Positions 14,026 through 19,273 of a stretch of 19,273 nucleotides of DNA are shown piece after piece. Position numbers and translations under genes: made by a program. Position 1 is the first letter of the stretch; each line of letters starts with the position of its first letter. Source of the DNA: an uncultured Methanobrevibacter sp. Its GTDB lineage: Archaea > Methanobacteriota > Methanobacteria > Methanobacteriales > Methanobacteriaceae. The stretch is taken from positions 1 through 19,273 of the forward strand of contig NZ_OMWD01000035.1 of the NCBI RefSeq assembly GCF_900314695.1. The letters run 5' to 3'. Below the pieces are notes generated by a model. It did not search any database. It was not told the DNA's origin and saw only the letters and a list, made by a program, of their open reading frames with translations.

Positions 14026-14286
14026 TTAATCCAAATAATCAGCTATTTGTCGACCTGTTGGAGTCAATCGATAAACTCTATTTCTTTTGTCTTCTTCATT
14101 AAGACAAACAACAACACCCAACTCTTTTAATTCCTTAAGTATACCAGAAATATGATTAATACGAATATCAACATCTTTAGCAATTTGTGAAGGAATTTTA
14201 TCCCCCTCTTTTAATGACTTTACAGTTTTTAATCTATAAGAAGAAATATTAATCCGAGCCATTAATTTTAGCATTTCATCATCCAT
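14026..14286 (-). CDS. Small winged-helix transcriptional regulator
   Basis: An 86-residue protein that is a single winged-helix domain. Helices at about 3-12 and 17-26 come first. A helix-turn-helix follows at about 31-53 (IPSQIAKDVDIRINHISGILKELKELG). A wing with basic tips (EEDKRNRVYRLTPTGRQ) lies at 64-80. It resembles minimal MarR/ArsR-like archaeal regulators and has no cysteine cluster for metal sensing. The ATG at 14286 follows GGTGTTGAGGT. It lies between the flavoprotein operon (71 bp upstream) and the coiled-coil gene (105 bp downstream), all on the minus strand. Control of one or both neighbours is plausible but inferred. Confidence 0.85.
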   Translation of the reverse strand: MDDEMLKLMARINISSYRLKTVKSLKEGDKIPSQIAKDVDIRINHISGILKELKELGVVVCLNEEDKRNRVYRLTPTGRQIADYLD

Positions 14287-14357
14287 ACCTCAACACCATT
14301 CCATAATAAAATAACTCAGAACTAATATAAACATTTAGCCACACATCTAAAACAAGA

Positions 14358-14978
14358 TTAACTACACAATTCAACACCCATGTTAAAAGCTTTTTCCAAA
14401 TCCAGAGAAAATTGATTTTCTTTTAATTTCAGTTTATTTTTCAATTCCTCATTTTCTAATGATTGCTTATACTCCCAATTAGTAATCACTCTAGAAGAGA
14501 AAAACAATACTTTTCCGTTGAACATTTCAAGCAAACCTTCCGATTGCTTAAGATGAGGACGTACAGACTCTTCAAAATATTTCACCGAATATTCCATAGA
14601 ATATATTAAACCAACATTAATCTTGCCCTTAAATGTATTGCCTGTTTTAAATGAAACAATGCAATAAATCAATCTCTCGATTAAAGCCCTATAATGACTG
14701 GTTGGCTCTGTAAAAAATATTGGAGTTGCAATGATAAGGCAATCGGAATCCAAAATTCTTTCAATCAATGGAGAAACATCATCTTTCCAATAGCATTTGC
14801 CAACCTTATCATCATTCTTACAAATTGAACAATTTCTGCAACCACTCAAATCCAGCTTATACAAATCAACATATTCAACATCAGCACCAGCAGAATCAGC
14901 ACCTTTCATTGCCGATTTAGCAAGTTGTGCATTAGAATCTTTTCTTTTAGGTCCTGCATTAATAACAATTGCTTTCAT
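14358..14978 (-). CDS. Iron-sulfur flavoprotein-like NADPH-dependent FMN reductase, paralogue 3
   Basis: A 206-residue flavodoxin-fold protein. The FMN phosphate loop is near the N-terminus (INAGPKRKDSN, 6-16), followed by a compact cysteine motif C47-x2-C50-x2-C53-x8-C62, then KDDVSPLIERILDSDCLIIATPIFF and HYRALIERL. In archaeal Isf proteins a cysteine cluster at this place holds a [4Fe-4S] centre that passes electrons to FMN; the last spacing is longer here. It is the third gene of a tandem triplicate, starting 4 bp after the previous stop. The ribosome binding site GGGGTGA overlaps that stop codon. Unlike the two paralogues it starts with ATG and has diverged most in its C-terminal half. 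Confidence 0.88.
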   Translation of the reverse strand: MKAIVINAGPKRKDSNAQLAKSAMKGADSAGADVEYVDLYKLDLSGCRNCSICKNDDKVGKCYWKDDVSPLIERILDSDCLIIATPIFFTEPTSHYRALIERLIYCIVSFKTGNTFKGKINVGLIYSMEYSVKYFEESVRPHLKQSEGLLEMFNGKVLFFSSRVITNWEYKQSLENEELKNKLKLKENQFSLDLEKAFNMGVELCS

Positions 14979-14982
14979 GCAA

Positions 14983-15618
14983 TCACCCCTTACTCAAATT
15001 TGCAGCAATTTCAAAAGCATTTTCCAAATCATTTGGAAACTGTAAAATAAGTTGCTTTTCTTTTGCTTCCTGTGAAAAACCTGCCATATTGTATTCCGAA
15101 TATTTGTGAACCTGAAGAGTATCACATACAGGATATGATATGACTTCACCATTTAAAAATGAAAATAAAAATTCAGTGCTTGACAGACTATCCTTCATTG
15201 ACTGTTCATAAAACTCCAAAGGAGCATTCATCGTGTAAAAAATCCCCACATTCACCTTTCCGGTATAATAGCTTGAACCGTCATCATATGACATTATACA
15301 AAATATCAATCTTTCAACCAACGCCCTGAATTCACTGGTAGGCTGGCCAAAATAAATAGGAGAACCAATAATCAATGCATCTGAATCAAATATCTTTTCA
15401 ATCAAAGGTGATAAGTCATCTTTCCAATAACATTTGCCTTTAGTTTTATCTTTTCTTTTACATATAAGGCAGCTTCTGCAACCCTTAAACACCAAATCAT
15501 ATAAATTCACATATTCAACTTCAGAACCAACAGATTCAGCACCTTTACGTGCTGCATCCAAAACTTCAGCAGTATTCCACTTTTTTCTTGGACTTGCATT
15601 AATTATAATAGTTTTCAA
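14983..15618 (-). CDS. Iron-sulfur flavoprotein-like NADPH-dependent FMN reductase, paralogue 2
   Basis: A 211-residue paralogue of its two neighbours. It has the flavin-binding N-terminus (INASPRKKWNT, 6-16), the cysteine cluster C47-x2-C50-x2-C53-x9-C63, and PIYFGQPTSEFRALVERLIF for flavin and dimer contacts. The start codon is TTG at 15618, set by GGTGG about 5 nt ahead and by alignment with the paralogues. It lies 8 bp after the first paralogue and 4 bp before the third. Likely roles are electron transfer or detoxification of oxygen species, as for Isf proteins; the real partner is unknown. Confidence 0.88.
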   Translation of the reverse strand: MKTIIINASPRKKWNTAEVLDAARKGAESVGSEVEYVNLYDLVFKGCRSCLICKRKDKTKGKCYWKDDLSPLIEKIFDSDALIIGSPIYFGQPTSEFRALVERLIFCIMSYDDGSSYYTGKVNVGIFYTMNAPLEFYEQSMKDSLSSTEFLFSFLNGEVISYPVCDTLQVHKYSEYNMAGFSQEAKEKQLILQFPNDLENAFEIAANLSKG

Positions 15619-15626
15619 AAAACCAC

Positions 15627-16259
15627 CTATTTACTTAATTCAGCGCCAATTTTAAAAGCAGATTTCAAATCAACTGGGAATTGTTTTTCATGATTTAATT
15701 TTTTATCTTCCTCATCAAATGCAGACATTGCATATTTGGAATAATCTTTAACCTGCAATGTGTTAAATACCGGGTAAATTTTAACTTCCCCGTTTAACAT
15801 TTTAAATACTTCTGATGAACTTTCGAGATATTGCTCCATCATAGTTTCATAATAATCTTCAGGAGCATTCATTGTGAAAAATAAACCTACATTAACCTTA
15901 CCTTCATAATAAGAACCGAAACCATCATATGACAATATACAAAATATCAATCTTTCCATCAAAGCACGATAATGACTTGTTGGTTCATTGAAATATATCG
16001 GAGAACCTATAAGTAATGTATCGGCATCTAAAATTTTTTCAATTAATGGAGATACATCATCTTTCCAGTAACATTTACAACGGTCCTTACCTTCTCTTTT
16101 ACAAACAAGGCAACTCATACATCCATGTAACTCCAATTTATATAAATCAATGTATTCAACTTCAGCACCAGCAGATTCAGCACCTTTTGCAGCTTCCATC
16201 ATTACCTGAGCAGTATTCCATTTTCTTCTTGGACTTGCATTAATAACTATAGTTTTCAA
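15627..16259 (-). CDS. Iron-sulfur flavoprotein-like NADPH-dependent FMN reductase, paralogue 1 (first gene)
   Basis: A 210-residue member and promoter-proximal gene of the triplicate. It has INASPRRKWNT at 6-16 and the cysteine cluster C47, C50, C53, with two further cysteines, C61 and C63 (CKCYW), so either could be the fourth ligand. HYRALMERLIFC and the Gly/Tyr-rich stretch after it match paralogue 2 closely. The start is TTG at 16259 with a strong GGAGGGG ribosome binding site 4-5 nt ahead; no in-frame ATG lies nearby. Duplicated AGTTAAT elements lie in its promoter. The copies probably arose by tandem duplication, and paralogues 1 and 2 are the closer pair. Confidence 0.88.
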   Translation of the reverse strand: MKTIVINASPRRKWNTAQVMMEAAKGAESAGAEVEYIDLYKLELHGCMSCLVCKREGKDRCKCYWKDDVSPLIEKILDADTLLIGSPIYFNEPTSHYRALMERLIFCILSYDGFGSYYEGKVNVGLFFTMNAPEDYYETMMEQYLESSSEVFKMLNGEVKIYPVFNTLQVKDYSKYAMSAFDEEDKKLNHEKQFPVDLKSAFKIGAELSK

Positions 16260-16276
16260 AAAACCCCTCCATAACT

Positions 16277-16308
16277 AGTTAATAATTAATATATAGTTAA
16301 TGTTTAAA
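16277..16308 (-). promoter_or_regulatory. Promoter region of the flavoprotein operon with AGTTAAT repeats
   Basis: AGTTAAT occurs at 16277-16283 and again at 16295-16301, 18 bp apart. A TATA candidate (TTTAAA, 16303-16308) predicts a start near 16280. AACTAGTT (16273-16280) is a palindrome at that start. The repeats would straddle the core promoter and could be regulator sites. Confidence 0.35.
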
Positions 16309-16365
16309 AAAAGTATTTAAAGAAATATAAGATTATTCAAGAAAAAAAATTAAAAGTAGTTAATA

Positions 16366-16385
16366 AAGGTGTGAATAAACACCTT
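16366..16385 (-). terminator. Terminator of serS
   Basis: AAGGTGT (16366-16372) pairs with ACACCTT (16379-16385) across a 6-nt loop. It lies 13 bp after the serS stop codon and is followed on the minus strand by T-rich sequence (A-run at 16342-16349). Confidence 0.6.
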
Positions 16386-16398
16386 CTTCAAAAATTGG

Positions 16399-17676
16399 TT
16401 ATCTTTTTGCTTCGATAACAGTTTTTCCATTCATGTAAGGGACTAACACTTCAGGAACTTTAACACTACCGTCAGCCTGTTGATAGTTTTCCAAAATACA
16501 GCACATTGTTCTTTCAGTTGCAATAGCAGTACTGTTTAATGTGTGCAATGTTTGAGCATCACCTGAACCTGCTCTTCCGAAACGGGTTTTGGTTTTACGT
16601 GCCTGATAATCTTTACAGTTTGTACATGAAACCAATTCCCTGAATGCACCGGAACCTGGGAACCAAGCTTCCAAATCATATTTGATTGCCGCATTGTCAT
16701 TTAATGCTGATGATACAATAGCTATAATCTGATATGGAAGACCTAATTTCTGATAAATCCTTTCTGTTACTTCCATCAAGTGATCATGCTGATTTCTAGA
16801 GTCTTCAGGTGTTGAATATATGAACTGTTCAATCTTTTCAAATTGATGGACTCTGAATATTCCTAATGTATCCTTACCGTGAGAACCTGCCTCTTTTCTA
16901 AAACAGGTTGAAAGTGCACAATATCTTAATGGTAAATCTTCTGGAGAAATAATTTCATCCCTGTGAAGAGCGGCCAATGTCTGTTCTGCAGTTGCAATAA
17001 GATACATGTCCTCATTTTCCACTTTATATAATGTCTCTTCGAATTCACCCAATTCAGAAGTTTCTGCTGCAACTTCACCTTTAACAAAGAATGGTGTTTG
17101 CATTGGAATATAACCTTCACTTTCAAGTTCTGATAAAGCAAATTGAATCAATGCCAAGTTTAAATGTAAGATATCTCTCTTCAAGTAGTAAAAACGAGCC
17201 CCTGCAATGCTTGCTGCAGTCTCAAGGTCTGCACCATCAATTTTATTAATCAAGTCCACATGATTTAACAGTTCAAAATCATGTTGCGGGATTTCACCAA
17301 ATGTCCTAACCACCACATTATCGTCTTCAGTATCGGACACCGGCACATCTTCATCAATTATGTTTCCCACTTTATATCTATAATCATCTCTGAGCTTTAG
17401 GTATTCCGCATTTTTAGCAGTCAATTCTTTAATTTCTGCTGCTACCTCTTTAGACCTTTTGATTACCTCTTCCAAATTGCCTTCTTCCTTTGCCTTCTTG
17501 AATGATTTGGACAATTTATTTTTCTCAGACCTTAAAGAGTTAAGTTTCCTTTCACCTTCTCTCCAGAATGTATCATATTCAATTACTTTTTCAACATTAT
17601 CTGTGTCTCTAAATCTTTTCTTTTCAGAGTCTATAATGATTTCAGGATTTTCTCTGAATAATTTTATATCTAACAA
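16399..17676 (-). CDS. serS: Seryl-tRNA synthetase, canonical type
   Basis: A 425-residue class II synthetase that charges tRNA-Ser. The N-terminal ~30-105 segment is the long helical arm that binds the tRNA variable arm. The serine-binding TAEQ is at 229-232. Motif 2 runs through FRKEAGSHGKDTLGIFRVHQFEK (259-281, R260). Motif 3 is NSTAIATER at 381-389. It is the common SerRS form, not the rare zinc-dependent SerRS of Methanocaldococcus and Methanothermobacter. The start codon is TTG at 17676, with AGGGG about 8 nt ahead and no ATG nearby in frame. It appears monocistronic, with a TATA-like ATTATATA at 17746-17753 and a hairpin terminator. Confidence 0.95.
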   Translation of the reverse strand: MLDIKLFRENPEIIIDSEKKRFRDTDNVEKVIEYDTFWREGERKLNSLRSEKNKLSKSFKKAKEEGNLEEVIKRSKEVAAEIKELTAKNAEYLKLRDDYRYKVGNIIDEDVPVSDTEDDNVVVRTFGEIPQHDFELLNHVDLINKIDGADLETAASIAGARFYYLKRDILHLNLALIQFALSELESEGYIPMQTPFFVKGEVAAETSELGEFEETLYKVENEDMYLIATAEQTLAALHRDEIISPEDLPLRYCALSTCFRKEAGSHGKDTLGIFRVHQFEKIEQFIYSTPEDSRNQHDHLMEVTERIYQKLGLPYQIIAIVSSALNDNAAIKYDLEAWFPGSGAFRELVSCTNCKDYQARKTKTRFGRAGSGDAQTLHTLNSTAIATERTMCCILENYQQADGSVKVPEVLVPYMNGKTVIEAKR

Positions 17677-17745
17677 TATTTTGTCCCCTAAAATATTTAA
17701 TCACTATAAATTATGATTTTTCTATTTTTTAAAGTTAATGTTTGA

Positions 17746-17764
17746 ATTATATACTAAACAGTAT
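17746..17764 (-). promoter_or_regulatory. serS promoter with an overlapping ATACT/AGTAT dyad
   Basis: The minus strand has TATATAAT (17746-17753) as a TATA candidate, giving a start near 17724. Overlapping it, ATACT (17751-17755) and AGTAT (17760-17764) form a perfect dyad with a 4-bp spacer. It could be an operator or chance in AT-rich DNA. Confidence 0.35.
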
Positions 17765-17796
17765 TTTTTAAAGAAATTTAAAAAAAAGTAGTAAAA

Positions 17797-17819
17797 AATA
17801 TGGCACCGCCCACCATATT
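17797..17819 (-). terminator. Terminator of the HxlR-type regulator gene
   Basis: AATATGG (17797-17803) pairs with CCATATT (17813-17819) around a GC-rich loop. It lies 12 bp past the stop codon, and on the minus strand is followed by TTTTTTAC and a further T-run (17781-17787). Confidence 0.6.
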
Positions 17820-17831
17820 CAATTAATTATT

Positions 17832-18203
17832 TTAGAGCAATGTTTCTCTAAATGTTTCTTTTACATCATTTTTAATTTTATCAGAATAAGTTTCACCATC
17901 AACACCAATCATTGCTATTTCATACAATACCTTGTTTAATGATTTTCCTTTTTCTGTTAAAATGTACTTTACGTTTTTCCTATCGCATTTATCAACAATA
18001 CGATGGATTAAACCATTTTTCTCCATATCTTTTAAGCAGTTGCTTAAAACTTTATTTGAAAGATCGGGTTTATCTTCTTTAAATTCATGAAAACGGGATT
18101 TACCAAAGAATAAATCACGTATGATCTGAATTACCCATTTTTTATTTATTAATTTAACAACTAATTCTATAGGACATGATTTAATATGCTTTAAGGTTTC
18201 CAT
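17832..18203 (-). CDS. HxlR-family winged-helix transcriptional regulator
   Basis: About 123 residues. HxlR hallmarks are a conserved cysteine near the start (SCPIE, C10), NKKWVIQIIRDLFFGKSRFHEF, SNKVLSNCLKDMEKNGLI as the recognition region, and VKYILTEKGKSLNKVL as the wing and following helix. These regulators bind as dimers, and some respond to electrophiles or disulfide stress through the N-terminal cysteine. Two ATGs are possible, 18209 and 18203; the AGGAGG at 18212-18217 is 8 nt from the second and only 2 nt from the first, so 18203 is preferred. It is divergent from the small ORF at 18367, and a dyad between the two promoters is a candidate operator. Confidence 0.9.
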   Translation of the reverse strand: METLKHIKSCPIELVVKLINKKWVIQIIRDLFFGKSRFHEFKEDKPDLSNKVLSNCLKDMEKNGLIHRIVDKCDRKNVKYILTEKGKSLNKVLYEIAMIGVDGETYSDKIKNDVKETFRETLL

Positions 18204-18254
18204 GAGCATTACCTCCTAAAAAATAGATAGGTTATTATGACTTGTTATTCATCA

Positions 18255-18262
18255 TATATAAA
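18255..18262 (-). promoter_or_regulatory. TATA box of the HxlR regulator gene
   Basis: TTTATATA on the minus strand, giving a predicted start near 18232 and a ~29-nt leader that includes AGGAGG. Confidence 0.5.
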
Positions 18263-18277
18263 CTTTACGGTATTGAA

Positions 18278-18293
18278 GTGACCAAAAGGTTAC
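18278..18293. promoter_or_regulatory. Candidate HxlR operator (GTGACC-AAAA-GGTTAC dyad)
   Basis: GTGACC (18278-18283) and GGTTAC (18288-18293) form an inverted repeat with one mismatch and a 4-bp spacer. It lies between the two divergent TATA boxes (18255-18262 and 18302-18309), where a dimeric repressor could control both. Confidence 0.4.
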
Positions 18294-18301
18294 AAAAAGC
18301 T

Positions 18302-18309
18302 TTTATATA
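18302..18309 (+). promoter_or_regulatory. TATA box of the small basic ORF
   Basis: TTTATATA, centre about 18305.5. A start 26 nt on falls at 18331-18332, the first base of the hairpin described next. Confidence 0.5.
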
Positions 18310-18330
18310 CTATAAGTCTAAGTTGGAAGT

Positions 18331-18354
18331 AGAAGTTGCACGAATGTAACTTCT
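18331..18354 (+). promoter_or_regulatory. Perfect 10-bp hairpin at the predicted mRNA 5' end
   Basis: AGAAGTTGCA (18331-18340) pairs with TGTAACTTCT (18345-18354), all ten pairs including one G-U, with loop CGAA. It ends 12 nt before the ATG at 18367. It could protect the mRNA, control translation or bind a protein. Confidence 0.55.
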
Positions 18355-18366
18355 AAACTTTTGGAG

Positions 18367-18609
18367 ATGGCAAAAAATAATAGAATAAACGAATGGAATG
18401 AAAATGAAATGTTTTCCCTCATCAAAATAGCACAAGATGTACTGAATGCCGGTTCAATTAAAACACAATATATTAAAACAAGTTGCTGTTCGATACAACA
18501 AAAATTACTGCAAGCCCGCGCAGTATCTATTCAAAACCAGTTGTCGTATCGATACAGAAATAGTAAGATCAATCAAGTCTTATTCAAATATTTGAAAAGA
18601 CCAGTATAA
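18367..18609 (+). CDS. Unrecognised small basic protein
   Basis: An 80-residue ORF starting at ATG 18367; a TTG at 18361 is also in frame. I recognise no family. The second half is rich in Gln, Arg, Lys and Tyr (SIQQKLLQARAVSIQNQLSYRYRN) and ends in KYLKRPV, giving a basic, probably helical protein that might bind nucleic acid; this is a guess. Two adjacent cysteines (SCCS) lie at about 42-43. No good ribosome binding site exists, only GGAG directly at the ATG. Support for it being real is its own TATA box, the 5' hairpin and its divergent place next to the HxlR gene. It may instead be a remnant. Confidence 0.5.
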   Translation: MAKNNRINEWNENEMFSLIKIAQDVLNAGSIKTQYIKTSCCSIQQKLLQARAVSIQNQLSYRYRNSKINQVLFKYLKRPV

Positions 18610-18791
18610 ACAAGTTGTGATTTGATTAAATCAAGTGCCAAAGAATAGTTAATCCCCATTTGGATTTCATTGGATTTCCCAATAAGGAATTTTTTGAGGT
18701 GACATTATGTCCCCCCCATTTTCCGAACCTCATATCCCAAGTTCAAATTCCTCCAAAATAAGGGTAAAATCAAAAAATTCCGCTATCTCTT
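18610..18791 (+). other. Intergenic with a short ORF behind a strong ribosome binding site
   Basis: The region is mostly AT-rich. One notable item is AGGTGA at 18697-18702, 4 nt before ATG 18707, opening a 37-codon frame (18707-18820). That frame runs Ser/Pro-rich and overlaps the 3' end of the ArsC-like gene on the other strand. Its composition resembles an antisense shadow of coding sequence more than a protein, so I do not call it a gene. Confidence 0.35.
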
Positions 18792-19142
18792 TTATAGCAA
18801 TTTTTCCTCCCATTCTTTGACTTTAAAACCAACTAAAACAAAATCATCCCCAACAAGTATTGGTCTTTTTACAAGTATGCCGTCGGTTGCCAACAAATCA
18901 AATTGTTCTTCTTCAGACATGTCTGGAAGTTTATCTTTTAGTTTTAATTCCCTATATTTCATGCCACTAGTGTTGAAAAATCTTTTGAATGGTAAATTTG
19001 ATTTTTCCCACCATTCCTTGATTTCATCGGCTTGAGGATTATCTTCAACGATATGCCTTGACTCGTATTCAATGGCATTTTCATCTAACCAGTTTTTAGC
19101 TTTTCTACATGTTGAACATTTCGGATAGTTTACGAATAACAT
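18792..19142 (-). CDS. ArsC/Spx-family thioredoxin-fold protein
   Basis: A 116-residue protein of the ArsC/Spx/YffB family. It has a thioredoxin-like start (MLFVNYPKCSTCRKAKNWL) with redox pair C9-x2-C12, the helical insert around 35-80, and KRP (92-94) before the last strand (VLVGFKVKEWEEKL). Family members are arsenate reductases, Spx-type RNA polymerase regulators or small redox proteins. No ars operon neighbours are present, so arsenate reduction should not be assumed. No ribosome binding site precedes the ATG; a TATA box at 19164-19172 is centred 26 nt from it, so the mRNA is probably leaderless. Confidence 0.9.
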   Translation of the reverse strand: MLFVNYPKCSTCRKAKNWLDENAIEYESRHIVEDNPQADEIKEWWEKSNLPFKRFFNTSGMKYRELKLKDKLPDMSEEEQFDLLATDGILVKRPILVGDDFVLVGFKVKEWEEKLL

Positions 19143-19163
19143 AATAATAGATTTGATTTACAG

Positions 19164-19172
19164 TTTAAAAAA
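19164..19172 (-). promoter_or_regulatory. TATA box of the ArsC/Spx-like gene
   Basis: TTTTTTAAA on the minus strand, centre 19168, exactly 26 nt from the A of the ATG at 19142, as for leaderless archaeal transcripts. Confidence 0.5.
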
Positions 19173-19175
19173 GGT

Positions 19176-19224
19176 GGCTCTTTCAAAAACTTAATTGATT
19201 TTGATTAAAAAAATTTTTGAAGAG
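19176..19224. repeat. Inverted repeat at the right edge (possible element end)
   Basis: CTCTTTCAAAAA (19179-19190) and TTTTTGAAGAG (19214-19224) are inverted repeats differing by one inserted base. The left arm starts GGCTCTTT, reminiscent of insertion-sequence termini. The window ends 49 bp later, so an element beyond the edge cannot be seen. Confidence 0.35.
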
Positions 19225-19273
19225 AAACATTATTTTCTTTTCTAATTTTTCTTTATTTTTAATTTAAAAGTAG

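Noticed and set aside
14358..16259. Three similar genes read as a possible assembly artefact
   Set aside because: The copies differ throughout, including in cysteine spacing and start codons, so they are true diverged paralogues.
18738..18760. AGTTCAAATTCC resembling a tRNA T-arm
   Set aside because: The flanking bases do not form a T-stem, and no anticodon or D-arm can be folded upstream.
1..19273. CRISPR arrays
   Set aside because: No regularly spaced direct repeats of 24-40 bp were seen anywhere; the 18-19-bp phased motifs are too short and few.

Overview
The window looks like a piece of an AT-rich methanogen genome of the Methanobacteriales, most likely Methanobrevibacter or a close relative. 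The reasons are a methanopterin-pathway gene (beta-RFAP synthase), an archaeal transcript-cleavage factor (TFS), TATA-box promoters about 26 nt ahead of starts, GGTGA-type ribosome binding sites, iron-sulfur flavoproteins and a large Asp/Ser/Glu-rich membrane-anchored surface protein. The genus is inferred from gene content; no species is claimed.

Left edge (1-283): the first ~67 bases are the 3' end of a group II intron (domain V and domain VI with a bulged branch-point A). Its body lies outside the window. A solo hairpin of IS200/IS605 right-end type follows at 124-170.

284-2885 (minus strand): TFS, a small four-helix membrane protein, and a compact three-gene unit: a DUF2162-type membrane protein with a CPCC motif, an ExbB/TolQ/MotA-type channel subunit and a DUF2149 ExbD-like subunit. 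3056-4227 is a complete insertion sequence with perfect 17-bp terminal inverted repeats and a DDE transposase. It sits in the T-tract of the terminator of the 630-residue surface protein (4273-6165).

6365-8119 (plus strand): an aryl-acetate-CoA ligase-type enzyme (PaaK/F390-synthetase family) followed by a tandem ACT-domain protein. 8212-10478 (minus): beta-RFAP synthase, a zinc deacylase-like protein and ferritin. 10561-11355 (plus): NudC-type NADH pyrophosphatase, probably leaderless. 11375-13043 (minus): a nitroreductase and a MalY/PatB-type PLP enzyme, overlapping by 14 bp.

13138-16259 (minus): an operon of three paralogous iron-sulfur flavoprotein-like proteins, then a small winged-helix regulator, then an unrecognised coiled-coil protein whose promoter carries phased GTATAC motifs. 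16399-17676 is a canonical seryl-tRNA synthetase. 17832-18609 is a divergent pair: an HxlR regulator and an unrecognised small basic protein whose predicted mRNA begins with a perfect 10-bp hairpin. 18792-19142 is a leaderless ArsC/Spx-like protein. The window ends in an inverted-repeat-bearing non-coding stretch.

Several genes in the right half fit iron and redox handling (ferritin, nitroreductase, flavoproteins, HxlR, ArsC/Spx-like). That theme is inference from family membership; the genes are not one operon.
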